Origin: an uncultured Oscillospiraceae bacterium
GTDB taxonomy: Bacteria; Bacillota; Clostridia; Oscillospirales; Ruminococcaceae
Assembly: GCA_900546885.1 (NCBI GenBank)
Contig: UREN01000009.1
Location: 1-47,211 of the forward strand
DNA length: 47,211 nucleotides
Direction of reading: 5' to 3'
Part shown: piece by piece, positions 1 to 7,694 of the stretch
Layout: each line of letters opens with the position of its first letter
How positions within the stretch are numbered: position 1 is the stretch's first letter
Notes under the pieces: generated by a model
Seen by the model: only the letters and a program-made list of their open reading frames with translations
Databases searched by the model: none
Told to the model about the DNA's origin: nothing
Made by a program: the position numbers and the translations under genes

Positions 1-31
1 TGCTTCGGGGCGCGGGGGTTCTTTTATGCTG

Positions 32-1288
32 TTAATACACTGGCCCATGGCGCAGGTAAACGGCAAAGTAGGCCGCCGCCACGGCGGCCTGGGCCGCCAG
101 CCAGCACAGCCACACCCAGCGCCGCTTTTGGCAGCACAGCGCGGCCGCGCAGGGCAGCGCAAAACAGCCCGCCAGGTAGCGCGGCGCGCTTAACAGCCAG
201 GTGGCCCCCATGGTGAAGGCCACATAGGCCAGCGCAAAGGCCAAATGATGCGCCTGCAGCCTGCGCGCCGCAGCGCACAGCAGGCCCAGGGCATATAAAA
301 TGCACACCACAGCCAAAAGGCTGATGCACACGGCGTTCAGCCGCCGGCCCTCGCGCCACCACTGGGCCATGGTGTCCAGGTGGTAGGCCACCGTGTTCCA
401 GAAAAAGCCCAGCTTTTGGCCCCAGTGCTGGGCCTGATATTCAGAAAAGCGCAGCCAATCGCCAAACACGGCCCAGTTTAAAAGAAAATAACCCAACAGC
501 CCAAGCACGGGCCCGGCCACACACGCAGCATATGCAGGCGAAAGGCGCACGCGCTTTGCGCGCACGGCCTGCCACAGCCACACGGCCGCCGCGCCGCACA
601 AAAGCGCCCCCGGCGAGCGCGCCAGCGCGCACAAAAACCCCGCCGCGCCCGCGGCCAGCGGGCGGCCATGCTGCAGCAAAAGAAAAAAGCCCAGGCACAA
701 AAGCAAAAACAGGCTTTCCGTCATGGGCAGCGCAAAGAAAAACGTGCCCGGAAAGGCCAAAAGCCAAATGCATGCCCGCGCCGCCGCGCGCGGGCCATAA
801 CTTTGCGCCGCAAGGGCATACAGCGCGGTGCCGCAGCCGGCAAACAGCGGCAGCTGCACGGCGCAGCCCAACACATACCACGGCAGAACCCCAAAGGCGT
901 TCAGCGCGCGCAAAAGCCATGGAAACAGCGGAAAAAACACAATGCGCAAATGTTGCTCTGCCACGGTCTCGTTCCACTCGTTCTGGTACCCATACCGGGC
1001 AAGGCTGATATAATGCGGCGCGTCTATGCCGCCAAAAAACTGTGCCAGCGCGTTTTCCAGCCCGGCGCCGGGGCTTTGGCGCATGGCGCACAGCGCCACC
1101 ACCCCCTGCACAAATGCCGCAAACAGCAAAAACGCCAGCGCCGCCAAAAGCATCTCCCGCCGGGCGGCCCTGCGGCGTGCCGGGCCCACAGCAGGCGCGC
1201 GCACCAGCTTTGCCACACAAACAAAAGCGCCCGCGGCAAACAGCGCCAGGGCGCAAAAAGAGAGCGCCCACTTCACCCATGAAAGCAC
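32..1288 (-). CDS. Polytopic GT-C-type mannosyltransferase (PIG-V-like), 418 aa
   Basis: Very hydrophobic protein with about ten membrane segments. The loop after the second segment carries an acidic-aromatic motif, IDAPHYISLARYGY, followed by HLRIVFFPLFPWL. This pattern is typical of the PIG-V/GPI-mannosyltransferase-2-like branch of GT-C glycosyltransferases, which use a polyprenyl-phosphate sugar on the outer face of the membrane. The start is GTG, chosen because GGGGAGG lies five bases upstream. The gene begins 39 nt after the PH-like gene and on the same strand, so it may be the last gene of the ABC transporter operon. The sugar donor and acceptor cannot be read from the sequence. Assignment to the GT-C superfamily is fairly safe, the mannosyl specificity is not. 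Confidence 0.72.
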   Translation of the reverse strand: MLSWVKWALSFCALALFAAGAFVCVAKLVRAPAVGPARRRAARREMLLAALAFLLFAAFVQGVVALCAMRQSPGAGLENALAQFFGGIDAPHYISLARYGYQNEWNETVAEQHLRIVFFPLFPWLLRALNAFGVLPWYVLGCAVQLPLFAGCGTALYALAAQSYGPRAAARACIWLLAFPGTFFFALPMTESLFLLLCLGFFLLLQHGRPLAAGAAGFLCALARSPGALLCGAAAVWLWQAVRAKRVRLSPAYAACVAGPVLGLLGYFLLNWAVFGDWLRFSEYQAQHWGQKLGFFWNTVAYHLDTMAQWWREGRRLNAVCISLLAVVCILYALGLLCAAARRLQAHHLAFALAYVAFTMGATWLLSAPRYLAGCFALPCAAALCCQKRRWVWLCWLAAQAAVAAAYFAVYLRHGPVY

Positions 1289-1327
1289 GGCGCCCTCCCC
1301 TTTCTGTGTTCGGTTTTCCGGGATGCT

Positions 1328-1765
1328 TCAGGCCGCATCCACATGCGTCAAAAGCGCATCATACAGTTCTTTCGTCTCTTCGTCTGTGCGGCCGCTGAAC
1401 ACCAGCACCTTGTCCTCGTAATTCACCTTCACCCACGCCGAGGCATCCACACGGGTGTACAAATAATAAAACCCATAGCTTTCGCTGAGGTACTCCCCCG
1501 CCTGAATGGTGCGTGTGCGCATGGCATTGTTGGCCTCGCCCTTATCCAGCGTTTGCAGCCACTCCACCTGCGTAATGTCCGTATAGGGCACGGTGCGGCT
1601 GTTGCCCACACCGCCTGTTACATGCAGCTCTGTGTCAGACAGCGAAACAGAAATATTTTGAAAAAACATCAGCCACACGCCAAAGCACAGCACAACGGCC
1701 GCCGCCGCTATTTTCACCCAGAACCACACCGTGCGGTCCTGCTTTTCAGGCGTTCTGAACACCAT
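1328..1765 (-). CDS. Single-pass membrane protein with bacterial PH-like domain, 145 aa
   Basis: Starts MVFRTPEKQDRTVWFWVK, then one membrane segment (about residues 18-36), then an extracytoplasmic or cytoplasmic beta-rich region with NISVSLSDTELHVTG and a VPYTDITQVEWL motif. This is the pattern of small bacterial PH domains, where a strand pair is followed by the I-x-x-V-x-x-L turn. The ATG is chosen because GAGGAGGAAGG lies just upstream, whereas a further upstream in-frame start has none. It follows the ABC permease by 14 nt, so the two are probably co-transcribed. A role as an accessory to the transporter is inference only; the family is functionally uncharacterised. Confidence 0.6.
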   Translation of the reverse strand: MVFRTPEKQDRTVWFWVKIAAAAVVLCFGVWLMFFQNISVSLSDTELHVTGGVGNSRTVPYTDITQVEWLQTLDKGEANNAMRTRTIQAGEYLSESYGFYYLYTRVDASAWVKVNYEDKVLVFSGRTDEETKELYDALLTHVDAA

Positions 1766-1779
1766 AACAGCCTTCCTCC

Positions 1780-3360
1780 TCACAGCGCGGAGAAACGCTT
1801 TGCCCCCCACGTATTAACAACATACCACAAACCGGCGCTCAGCACAAGCGCCAGCAGGGCAAAAGCTGTGCAGAACCCGGCAAAGCCAAGCGCGCTGCCA
1901 AACAGCACCCAGGCCAGCGCGCCAAGGCCCACCAGCCCCATGCCGCCGAAAATGCCGCAGAAGGCAGAGGCAGACTGCTTTACCACCAGCGTGTCGTTCA
2001 CGCCGTCCAGCTTGGGCAGCAGCAGGTTGATGCACAGCCCGCCAACGGCCACAAGCAGCGAAAACGCAAGGCACAGCGCCAGCGCCGCAGCCGCCTGCCC
2101 CAGCGGCAGCTGCACGGCAAAGGCAATGCAGCCCAGGCCCACCAGGGTGGAAGGCCACGCCACCGTAAGGCTCATGGCCACCTTGGCCCGAAACAGGCGC
2201 CCCACCGGGATGGGCGCCTCTTTCAGCACCCAAAGCTGTTTGCCCTCCAGGCTGATGGACACGCATGTGATATTCGAAATGCCAAGCACAAACGCCACTG
2301 CCAGCAGGCCAATGGGCAGCAGGGGCTGAATGCCGCCAACCTGCGCGGCAAAGGCCAGAATGCTGCGCCTTGCAAACACCGCATACACGCCCGCGCCAAT
2401 CAGCATCATAAACCCAATGCCGGTGTTGAACAGGTAAATGGGCGTGCCAAAAAAGCGCGCAAACTCTTTTTTATACAGCGCCATAAACTGGCCCGAGGCG
2501 CCCAGACGGGAAAGCCGGTAAGCCTTGCCCATGGCGCGGGAATTCAGCCCCGTCAAAATGGCTTTATAGCGCAGGCCAAGCACCCATGCCGCCGCCAAAA
2601 ACGGCAGCAGGCACACGGCAAGGTAGCCCAGCAGCGCCGGCACGCTGCCGGCCAGCGCGCTTTGCAAAAGCCCCATGGGGAAAAGCCAGGTGTTCAGCAC
2701 ATGCTGCAGGGCCGCGGCATTTTGCAGCATCAGCGCCGCCAGCTTGTTCACCTGCATGCCGCCTGCAATCAGCACGCCAAACAGCGCCACATACAAAAGG
2801 CTTGCCACCAGCGCCTTGCGGCGCAGCCGCCCTTCGGCAAAGGCCACCAGCCAGCCTATCAGCGCGCCCAGCAGGGTGGGCAAAAACGGTGTGAACAGCA
2901 CGGCCAGCGCCATGCAAACCACAAAGCCCGCGCTTGCCCCGCCATAAATGCCCAGCGCCACCCCCGTGGGGATGAGCCACAGCCCGCAGAACACAAGGTT
3001 TTCCAGGTATAAGGCCAGCAACTTGGCCAGCATTACGCTGAACGCAGGCACCGGCAGGCTGAGCATCAGGTCCATATCCCGGCCGCCGTACACAATGCCG
3101 CTTGCGCCGAACATGGTAAGCATCAGGCTCATAAAAATGCCCAAAAGCGTCATCACCGGCATCAAAAAGCCAAGCGCCCCGTTTGCGCGCATCCATTCGG
3201 CCAGCAAAAAGCTGTACATGCCGGAAAGATACAGCGGCAGCGCCGCCAAAAGCACCAGCGCGCCAATGCCGCCCGCTTTGCCCGTTTTGCCGCGGCCAAA
3301 GCTAAGCGCCACCAGCATGGCGCGGAAATCCACCTTTACAAGGCACCACAGCTTACGCAT
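1780..3360 (-). CDS. ABC transporter permease, 526 aa, about 12 membrane segments
   Basis: Large integral membrane protein with two sets of hydrophobic segments and a central cytoplasmic loop near the RLSRLGASGQFMALYKKEF stretch, as in the two-fold permeases that pair with a single cytoplasmic ATPase (ABC-2-like exporters). The first 49 codons of the longest open frame lie inside the ATPase gene and are out of character, so the start is placed at MRKLWCLVK, whose ATG overlaps the ATPase stop by 8 nt (ATGCGTAA). This overlap indicates translational coupling. Substrate is unknown; the exporter direction is inferred from the lack of a solute-binding protein in the operon. Confidence 0.75.
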   Translation of the reverse strand: MRKLWCLVKVDFRAMLVALSFGRGKTGKAGGIGALVLLAALPLYLSGMYSFLLAEWMRANGALGFLMPVMTLLGIFMSLMLTMFGASGIVYGGRDMDLMLSLPVPAFSVMLAKLLALYLENLVFCGLWLIPTGVALGIYGGASAGFVVCMALAVLFTPFLPTLLGALIGWLVAFAEGRLRRKALVASLLYVALFGVLIAGGMQVNKLAALMLQNAAALQHVLNTWLFPMGLLQSALAGSVPALLGYLAVCLLPFLAAAWVLGLRYKAILTGLNSRAMGKAYRLSRLGASGQFMALYKKEFARFFGTPIYLFNTGIGFMMLIGAGVYAVFARRSILAFAAQVGGIQPLLPIGLLAVAFVLGISNITCVSISLEGKQLWVLKEAPIPVGRLFRAKVAMSLTVAWPSTLVGLGCIAFAVQLPLGQAAAALALCLAFSLLVAVGGLCINLLLPKLDGVNDTLVVKQSASAFCGIFGGMGLVGLGALAWVLFGSALGFAGFCTAFALLALVLSAGLWYVVNTWGAKRFSAL

Positions 3361-4078
3361 GGCCTTCACCTTCCCTTGCCAGCTCCAGAAACACGGCCTC
3401 CAGGTCCGACTTGCCCACAATATCCGCCGTGGGGCCCTCTTCCACAAGGCGCCCGGCCTTGATGATGGCAATGCGGTCGCACAATTTCTGCGCCACCTCC
3501 AGCACATGGGTGCTGAACAGCACGCTGCCGCCCTCGCTGCACACCTGGCGCAAATACCCTTTCATCACAAAGGCCGCCTGCGGGTCCAGCCCAACAAAGG
3601 GCTCGTCCAAAATCAGCAGGCGGGGCTTGCGCATTAAGGCCGAAATAAGCGCCAGCTTCTGTTTCATGCCATGGCTGTAGCTGCCAATGGCGCTGCCCAG
3701 CGCCGCCGTAAGCTCGAACGCACCGGCATATTCCTGCACGCGGCGGGTGCGCTCGCCCGCCGGAATGCCGTAAATATCGGCAATAAAAGTAAGGTATTGC
3801 ACGCCTGTCATAAATTCATACAAATCGGGGTTATCGGGCAAAAAGGCCGTCACCTGTTTGGCCGCCACCGGCTCGCGCCGGATATCGTGCCCATCTATTT
3901 CAATGGTGCCTTCCGAAAAATCTAAAATGCCCGCCGCACAGCGCAGCGTAGTGGTTTTGCCCGCGCCGTTGTGGCCAATAAAGCCAACAATCTGCCCCGC
4001 GGGCACGGCAAGGCTCAAATCTTCCACGGCGCGCTTTCCGCCGGGGTATGTTTTGGAAAAATGGCTGATGTTCAGCAT
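3353..4078 (-). CDS. ABC transporter ATP-binding protein, 241 aa
   Basis: Complete nucleotide-binding domain. Walker A is GHNGAGKTT (about residues 36-44), the signature region is SYSHGMKQKLALISAL, Walker B is LLILDEP followed by FVGLDP, and the switch histidine is in FSTHVLE. The signature is SHGMKQ rather than LSGGQ, as is common for ABC-2-type exporter ATPases. ATG has a GAGAGGG ribosome binding site. It is the first gene after a consensus promoter with a palindrome, and overlaps the permease gene by 8 nt. It would energise that permease by ATP hydrolysis at the inner membrane face. Substrate cannot be deduced. Confidence 0.92.
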   Translation of the reverse strand: MLNISHFSKTYPGGKRAVEDLSLAVPAGQIVGFIGHNGAGKTTTLRCAAGILDFSEGTIEIDGHDIRREPVAAKQVTAFLPDNPDLYEFMTGVQYLTFIADIYGIPAGERTRRVQEYAGAFELTAALGSAIGSYSHGMKQKLALISALMRKPRLLILDEPFVGLDPQAAFVMKGYLRQVCSEGGSVLFSTHVLEVAQKLCDRIAIIKAGRLVEEGPTADIVGKSDLEAVFLELAREGEGHA

Positions 4079-4141
4079 GGATATTTCCCTCTCTTCCTGT
4101 TCCGGGGGCCCGCGTGCGCGCCCCCCGTTCCGGCCTCATCA

Positions 4142-4159
4142 TTTAGATGAATGTCTAAA
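4142..4159. promoter_or_regulatory. Operator-like 18-bp inverted repeat TTTAGA-N6-TCTAAA
   Basis: A perfect 6-bp inverted repeat with a 6-bp centre lies directly downstream of the -10 box, over the predicted transcription start of the ABC operon. Placement and symmetry fit a repressor site; TAGAC/GTCTA-type half sites are common for TetR-family repressors. No TetR gene is present in the window, so the regulator identity is inference. Confidence 0.55.
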
Positions 4160-4162
4160 CGA

Positions 4163-4191
4163 ACAATAACAGAAAGGCCGCCTTCTGTCAA
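4163..4191 (-). promoter_or_regulatory. Sigma-A promoter of the ABC transporter operon
   Basis: On the minus strand TTGACA (4191-4186) is separated by exactly 17 bp from TATTGT (4168-4163). The start would fall near 4156, inside the palindrome, leaving a leader of about 75 nt to the ATPase ATG. Confidence 0.75.
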
Positions 4192-4236
4192 GATGCGGCC
4201 CCTGCTTTTTTGAAATTTCCAAAAATTTTTCAGCTG

Positions 4237-5097
4237 TTATTCCTCGCTTGCCGGGTTTAGATACGCTGCCAGCGCCTGCAGGGTTCTGGTGGCGTCTTCC
4301 CGGCCCAAATTATACATTTCCTGCATTTTTTCGGGGTCTTTTTCAAGGCGTTTGATGGGGACAAGCCTTGACGGGCGCAAAACAAAGGCCTTTTGGGCCT
4401 TTTCCAGCTCGTTCACTTTCTCCAGTTGCCGGTTATATACCACATACCGATTGTTGATGGCCTCGGCCAGGGCGGGATATTTCCGGTAATACAGTTTCGG
4501 TATAAGCGCATTTGTCTTTTTCTTTCTGTAATGCTCTGGCCTTGTCAGCACCACAACAACCCGGTCATACCCGAAACTTAGCATTTTGTCAATTGGGATG
4601 CTGTCTGCAATTCCGCCGTCCAAATACTTTTTCCCGTTTACGCAAACCGGTTTGGAAACAAAGGGCATAGAGCCCGACGCGCGCAAATACTCTATTTGGT
4701 CTGCATTTCTCAAATCGTCTATTTTGATATATTCCGCTTGCCCGGTTTCCATGTTCGTCACAACCGCATAAAATTCCTCTTTGCTGCGCCGGTAGGTGTC
4801 GAAATCAACGGGGTCCAGCTCGTGCACAATTCTGCGAAAGCAGAAATCCCGGTTCATGATATCCCCGGTTGTAAGCAGAGAATACAGCCCCATGTAGTTT
4901 TTGTCGCCGGCATATTTTTTGTTGTAGCGAAGCACCCTTCCGGGCTGTTTGGATTTATAGTTCATTCCAAACAATGCGCCTGCCGAAACACCCATGATGC
5001 CGTCAAACAGAATGTTGTTCTGCATCCATACATCCAGCACCGCAGCGGTATACAGGCCGCGCATGGCCCCGCCTTCCAGCAATAGCCCGGTTTTCAT
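4237..5097 (-). CDS. Patatin-like phospholipase / acyl hydrolase, 286 aa
   Basis: Ser-Asp dyad hydrolase of the bacterial patatin (YjjU/RssA-like) family. The oxyanion motif is LLEGGAMRG (residues 6-14), the nucleophile elbow is GVSAG with Ser38, and the catalytic Asp160 sits in YLDGGIADSIP. It would cleave acyl ester bonds of lipids. There is no signal peptide, so a cytoplasmic or membrane-surface location is likely. ATG at 5097 has GGAAGGAGGG upstream; longer in-frame starts lack one. It follows the antiporter by 76 nt on the same strand and may be co-transcribed. The 3' side has only a weak AT-only hairpin, so read-through toward the ABC promoter is possible. Confidence 0.85.
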   Translation of the reverse strand: MKTGLLLEGGAMRGLYTAAVLDVWMQNNILFDGIMGVSAGALFGMNYKSKQPGRVLRYNKKYAGDKNYMGLYSLLTTGDIMNRDFCFRRIVHELDPVDFDTYRRSKEEFYAVVTNMETGQAEYIKIDDLRNADQIEYLRASGSMPFVSKPVCVNGKKYLDGGIADSIPIDKMLSFGYDRVVVVLTRPEHYRKKKTNALIPKLYYRKYPALAEAINNRYVVYNRQLEKVNELEKAQKAFVLRPSRLVPIKRLEKDPEKMQEMYNLGREDATRTLQALAAYLNPASEE

Positions 5098-5173
5098 CTT
5101 ACCCTCCTTCCGCTTGCGCGGCGGGCATGCAGCCGCCGCACAAAGCAGGCACACAGGCAAAGCCGCGCCTGAT

Positions 5174-6355
5174 TCAGGCCCCTTTTTCAATTTCGCCCGC
5201 CTTTTGCAGGGCCCATTTCGCCACGCCGGGGCCTATCAGTTCATAAATCAGCGTGCCGCACAAAATTACAGCGCGTATCACTTCGGCATATTGCGGCACC
5301 ACCTGCTGGGCCACCACCGTCAGGCCAATGGCAACGCCCGCCTGCGGCAACAGCGCCGGGCCCAAATAGCGGCGCACCTCTGCCGGCCCGTGCATCAGCG
5401 TTGCGCCAAACCAGGCGCCCGCCATTTTGCCCAGCACGCGCACCACCACATAAATTACACCCACCAGCCCAATTGAGGGCAGAATGGAAAGGTTCAGCCC
5501 CGCGCCGGACAACACGAAAAACATCATATAAATGGGGTTGGTAAAGCGGTCTGTCAATTCCATTACCTGGGCAGACTGCTTGCAGAAATTGGCAAACACC
5601 GCGCCCATGGCCATGGTGGTAAGCAGGGCGGAAAGGCCCAGCAGTTCGGCCACAGCCGTGGCTGTGAGCACAAAGGCAATGGTGAGCACCAGGCGGTTGT
5701 GGCGCGCAGGCAAAAACCGAATAAGCAGCGTATGCGCCGCCCCCAGCGCAAGGCCGATGCCCAGCGCCGCCAGAATTTGCAACACGGGCGAAAGCACGCT
5801 GAAAAGCAGCGAGGCATGCTGCGGGCTTTCCAGCGCCTGGGCAATGGCCACCGCAATGCCGAAGAAAATCAGGGCTGTGGCGTCGTCCAGCGCCACCACG
5901 CTAAGCAGCGTTTCTGTCACAGGGCCTTTTGCGCGGTATTGCTTAATAACCATAATGGTGGCTGCGGGCGCTGTGGCCGCCGCAATGGCCCCCAGCACCA
6001 AAGAAAAGGGCAACGTCTGCCCTGCCGCCGCCAGGGCGGCTACCACAAACACCACAGCAAACAGGCTTTCAAAAGTGGCTATGACAATGGGCAGAAAACC
6101 CACGCGCCTGAAATAGCTTATTTTAAACTCGCTGCCAATGGAAAATGCAATAAAGCCCAGCGCCACGCTGGAAATAAGCCCCAGAGACTCTACCCCCTGC
6201 GTGCTGAGCAGGCCCAGCACAGAGGGCCCAATGATAAGCCCGCCCACCAGGAAGCCCGTGACATTGGGCAGCTTCAAAAGCTTGATCAGGCGGGAAAACA
6301 GCAGCCCTGCAAACAGCAGCGCCGCCATGTTGAGCAATGGATCCATGCCAAACAA
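5174..6355 (-). CDS. Kef-type cation:proton antiporter (CPA2), 393 aa
   Basis: Membrane protein with 12 or so hydrophobic segments in the pattern of the CPA2 monovalent cation:proton antiporter family: LLKLPNVTGFLVGGLIIGP near the N-terminus, and a VVALDDATALIFFG segment carrying the paired aspartates used for ion exchange. It ends soon after the transport domain, so it lacks the RCK/TrkA-N and USP-like regulatory domains found in longer relatives. The start is proposed as TTG at 6355, because AGAGGTG sits 8 nt upstream; the ATG three codons later is 16 nt or more from any SD. It begins 19 nt after the PII-like gene, so the two form an operon. Ion (K+ or Na+) is not determined. Confidence 0.85.
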   Translation of the reverse strand: MFGMDPLLNMAALLFAGLLFSRLIKLLKLPNVTGFLVGGLIIGPSVLGLLSTQGVESLGLISSVALGFIAFSIGSEFKISYFRRVGFLPIVIATFESLFAVVFVVAALAAAGQTLPFSLVLGAIAAATAPAATIMVIKQYRAKGPVTETLLSVVALDDATALIFFGIAVAIAQALESPQHASLLFSVLSPVLQILAALGIGLALGAAHTLLIRFLPARHNRLVLTIAFVLTATAVAELLGLSALLTTMAMGAVFANFCKQSAQVMELTDRFTNPIYMMFFVLSGAGLNLSILPSIGLVGVIYVVVRVLGKMAGAWFGATLMHGPAEVRRYLGPALLPQAGVAIGLTVVAQQVVPQYAEVIRAVILCGTLIYELIGPGVAKWALQKAGEIEKGA

Positions 6356-6374
6356 ATGTGATGCACCTCTGTTT

Positions 6375-6716
6375 TCAGTAATTCTTGTGCAGGCCGCGCA
6401 CATCGTCTACGGGCAGCGTAAAAGCCACGCCCGTGCCCGGCTCGTCAAAGCTGCCGTTGACCTCTTCAATGGCGGCCAGCGCGCGGGGCACATCTTCCTC
6501 TTTCAGCACGGCAAACACCGTCCGGTTATCCTCGCGGTCCGGCTCCATCACAGCGCGCAGAGAGCCCAAAAACGAACCATCGAAATAGCTTTCCAGCGCG
6601 CGGGCCATGCCCTTGCTCTCCAAAATGGTGGCGCCCTTGATGCCAATGTGTTCAAATTTGTTCAGCACTGGCTCCAGGTTTTCCACCTTGTCCAGCACAA
6701 ACACCAGAAGTTTCAA
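6375..6716 (-). CDS. PII-like signalling protein, 113 aa
   Basis: Length (113 aa) and layout match the PII/PII-like fold: first strand MKLLVFVLDK, helix, a loop around GATILESKGMARAL, then a long variable loop (ESYFDGSFLGSL), second helix EDVPRALAAIEEV, and a C-terminal strand GTGVAFTLPVDDVRGL like the GxGxxFVLPVED end of PII proteins. The start is TTG: AAGGGGAGG lies six bases before it, while an upstream ATG at 6737 has no SD and sits almost at the transcription start. It is the first gene of a pair with the antiporter. PII-like proteins bind nucleotides and control partner transporters, so control of the antiporter is a reasonable inference. The canonical uridylylation tyrosine motif is not evident. 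Confidence 0.7.
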   Translation of the reverse strand: MKLLVFVLDKVENLEPVLNKFEHIGIKGATILESKGMARALESYFDGSFLGSLRAVMEPDREDNRTVFAVLKEEDVPRALAAIEEVNGSFDEPGTGVAFTLPVDDVRGLHKNY

Positions 6717-6749
6717 GCGTATCCTCCCCTTTTCCATATTCCGGTATTC

Positions 6750-6778
6750 AGTATAGGCCGGCACAAAGGGAATGTAAA
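6750..6778 (-). promoter_or_regulatory. Sigma-A promoter of the PII-like/antiporter operon
   Basis: Minus-strand TTTACA (6778-6773), a 17-bp spacer and TATACT (6755-6750). Initiation near 6743 gives a leader of about 27 nt to the TTG start at 6716 and supports that start over the ATG at 6737. Confidence 0.75.
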
Positions 6779-6847
6779 GACCCAAAAGGCGAATGTGCTG
6801 CATTTTTCCGGGCATACTGGCATTGTGGCAGGAAAGGAGCAATCACC

Positions 6848-7045
6848 ATGAAACACAGCAGAAAAAAGGCCGGCATGCGCCCGGCACAGGCGCAGCGGCA
6901 TATGGACGCATTGGCCGAGGGCGGCATGCGCCCCGCCCTGTATTACACCAACCAGGGGCAGGCCGCCGGGCCTCAGGGCGTGGTGGAGGCGCCGCACACA
7001 GTGGCCCACCGCGTGAAAAGCAAAGAGGAATTTCCCCAGGGCTAA
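6848..7045 (+). CDS. Small hypothetical protein, 65 aa
   Basis: I do not recognise this protein. It starts at ATG with AAAGGAG eight bases upstream, is basic at the N-terminus (KHSRKK) and has no membrane segment or signal peptide. A short internal resemblance, GMRPAQAQ and GMRPALYY, suggests two similar turns. It ends about 45 nt before a strong terminator hairpin. The real SD, the terminator and the lack of any competing gene on the other strand support it as expressed. It is divergent from the PII-like gene; no clear promoter is visible in the short intergenic region. Function unknown. Confidence 0.6.
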   Translation: MKHSRKKAGMRPAQAQRHMDALAEGGMRPALYYTNQGQAAGPQGVVEAPHTVAHRVKSKEEFPQG

Positions 7046-7089
7046 CCCCGCAAACGGCGCCCCCGCAGCGGCGCACACAAAAAACAGAA

Positions 7090-7130
7090 GGGCGCGCCAC
7101 CCCTTTGGCGGCGCGCCCTCTTTGTTTTTC
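7090..7130. terminator. Bidirectional intrinsic terminator
   Basis: GGGCGCGCC (7090-7098) pairs with GGCGCGCCC (7110-7118). A T-rich run follows on the plus strand and an A-run (about 7078-7084) precedes, so the hairpin can end both the 65-aa gene and the convergent flavodoxin gene. Confidence 0.8.
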
Positions 7131-7140
7131 ATATACCGGC

Positions 7141-7692
7141 TCAGCCCTGCCATGCTGCAGGCGGCACCGCCCCGCAGGCCCTTACCAGCGGGGCAAGGGC
7201 AGAGACATCTGTAAAATCTACCGGTGTATCATAGGCCGCAAGCAGGTCGCGGTCGTCCTGCGTCATGGCATCGCCCTTTTTCAGCAGCATGCGACGCATC
7301 ATGCGCATCATGGCTTTGTGCACTGCACCCAGTTTGTCAAAGCAAAAAGCCCCGCGCAGGCAGAACAGGCGCCCCGGCGCAAGGCTTTGCTGGCCAAGGC
7401 CGCGCCGCACCTGGCCCTCTATTTCGGCGCGCACCTCCGGCCGCTGCGCCGCAGCCAGCCCCACTGTGAACAGAAACACATCCTTGCCGGGGAAATATTT
7501 TTTCGCCTTGCCAAGGCCGGCCACGCCGCCCGCATACAGGCCGCCGCCGTACACAATGCGCCCTGCGCTGCGCACGGCCTGCGCGTCCTCTGTGCCCAAT
7601 GCAAAGCATGGCACGCCCAGCGCCGCGGCAAGCGCCGTTGCGTATTGCTTTGTCGCCCCGTAATGCGACGTATACAGCACCACTGTTTCCAT
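7141..7692 (-). CDS. Flavodoxin-domain protein, 183 aa
   Basis: Starts METVVLYTSHYGATKQYA, the first strand and phosphate-binding loop (T-S-H-Y-G-A-T-K) of flavodoxin-fold proteins of the HemG/protoporphyrinogen oxidase-like and menaquinone-linked group, where FMN is held by the S/T-rich loop. Later segments IVYGGGLYAGGV and KDVFLFTVGL fit the second and third FMN-contacting strands. The C-terminal part has a KAMMRMMRRMLLKKG basic helix and is not typical of electron-carrier flavodoxins. ATG has GGAGGGG upstream. It begins 2 nt after the MarR stop, so it is probably regulated with it. Likely a cytoplasmic FMN oxidoreductase; substrate unknown. Confidence 0.8.
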   Translation of the reverse strand: METVVLYTSHYGATKQYATALAAALGVPCFALGTEDAQAVRSAGRIVYGGGLYAGGVAGLGKAKKYFPGKDVFLFTVGLAAAQRPEVRAEIEGQVRRGLGQQSLAPGRLFCLRGAFCFDKLGAVHKAMMRMMRRMLLKKGDAMTQDDRDLLAAYDTPVDFTDVSALAPLVRACGAVPPAAWQG

Positions 7693-7694
7693 TG

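Noticed and set aside
4200..4236. Terminator after the patatin gene
   Set aside because: Only an AT-rich 5-bp stem (TGAAA/TTTCA) is seen, too weak to call.
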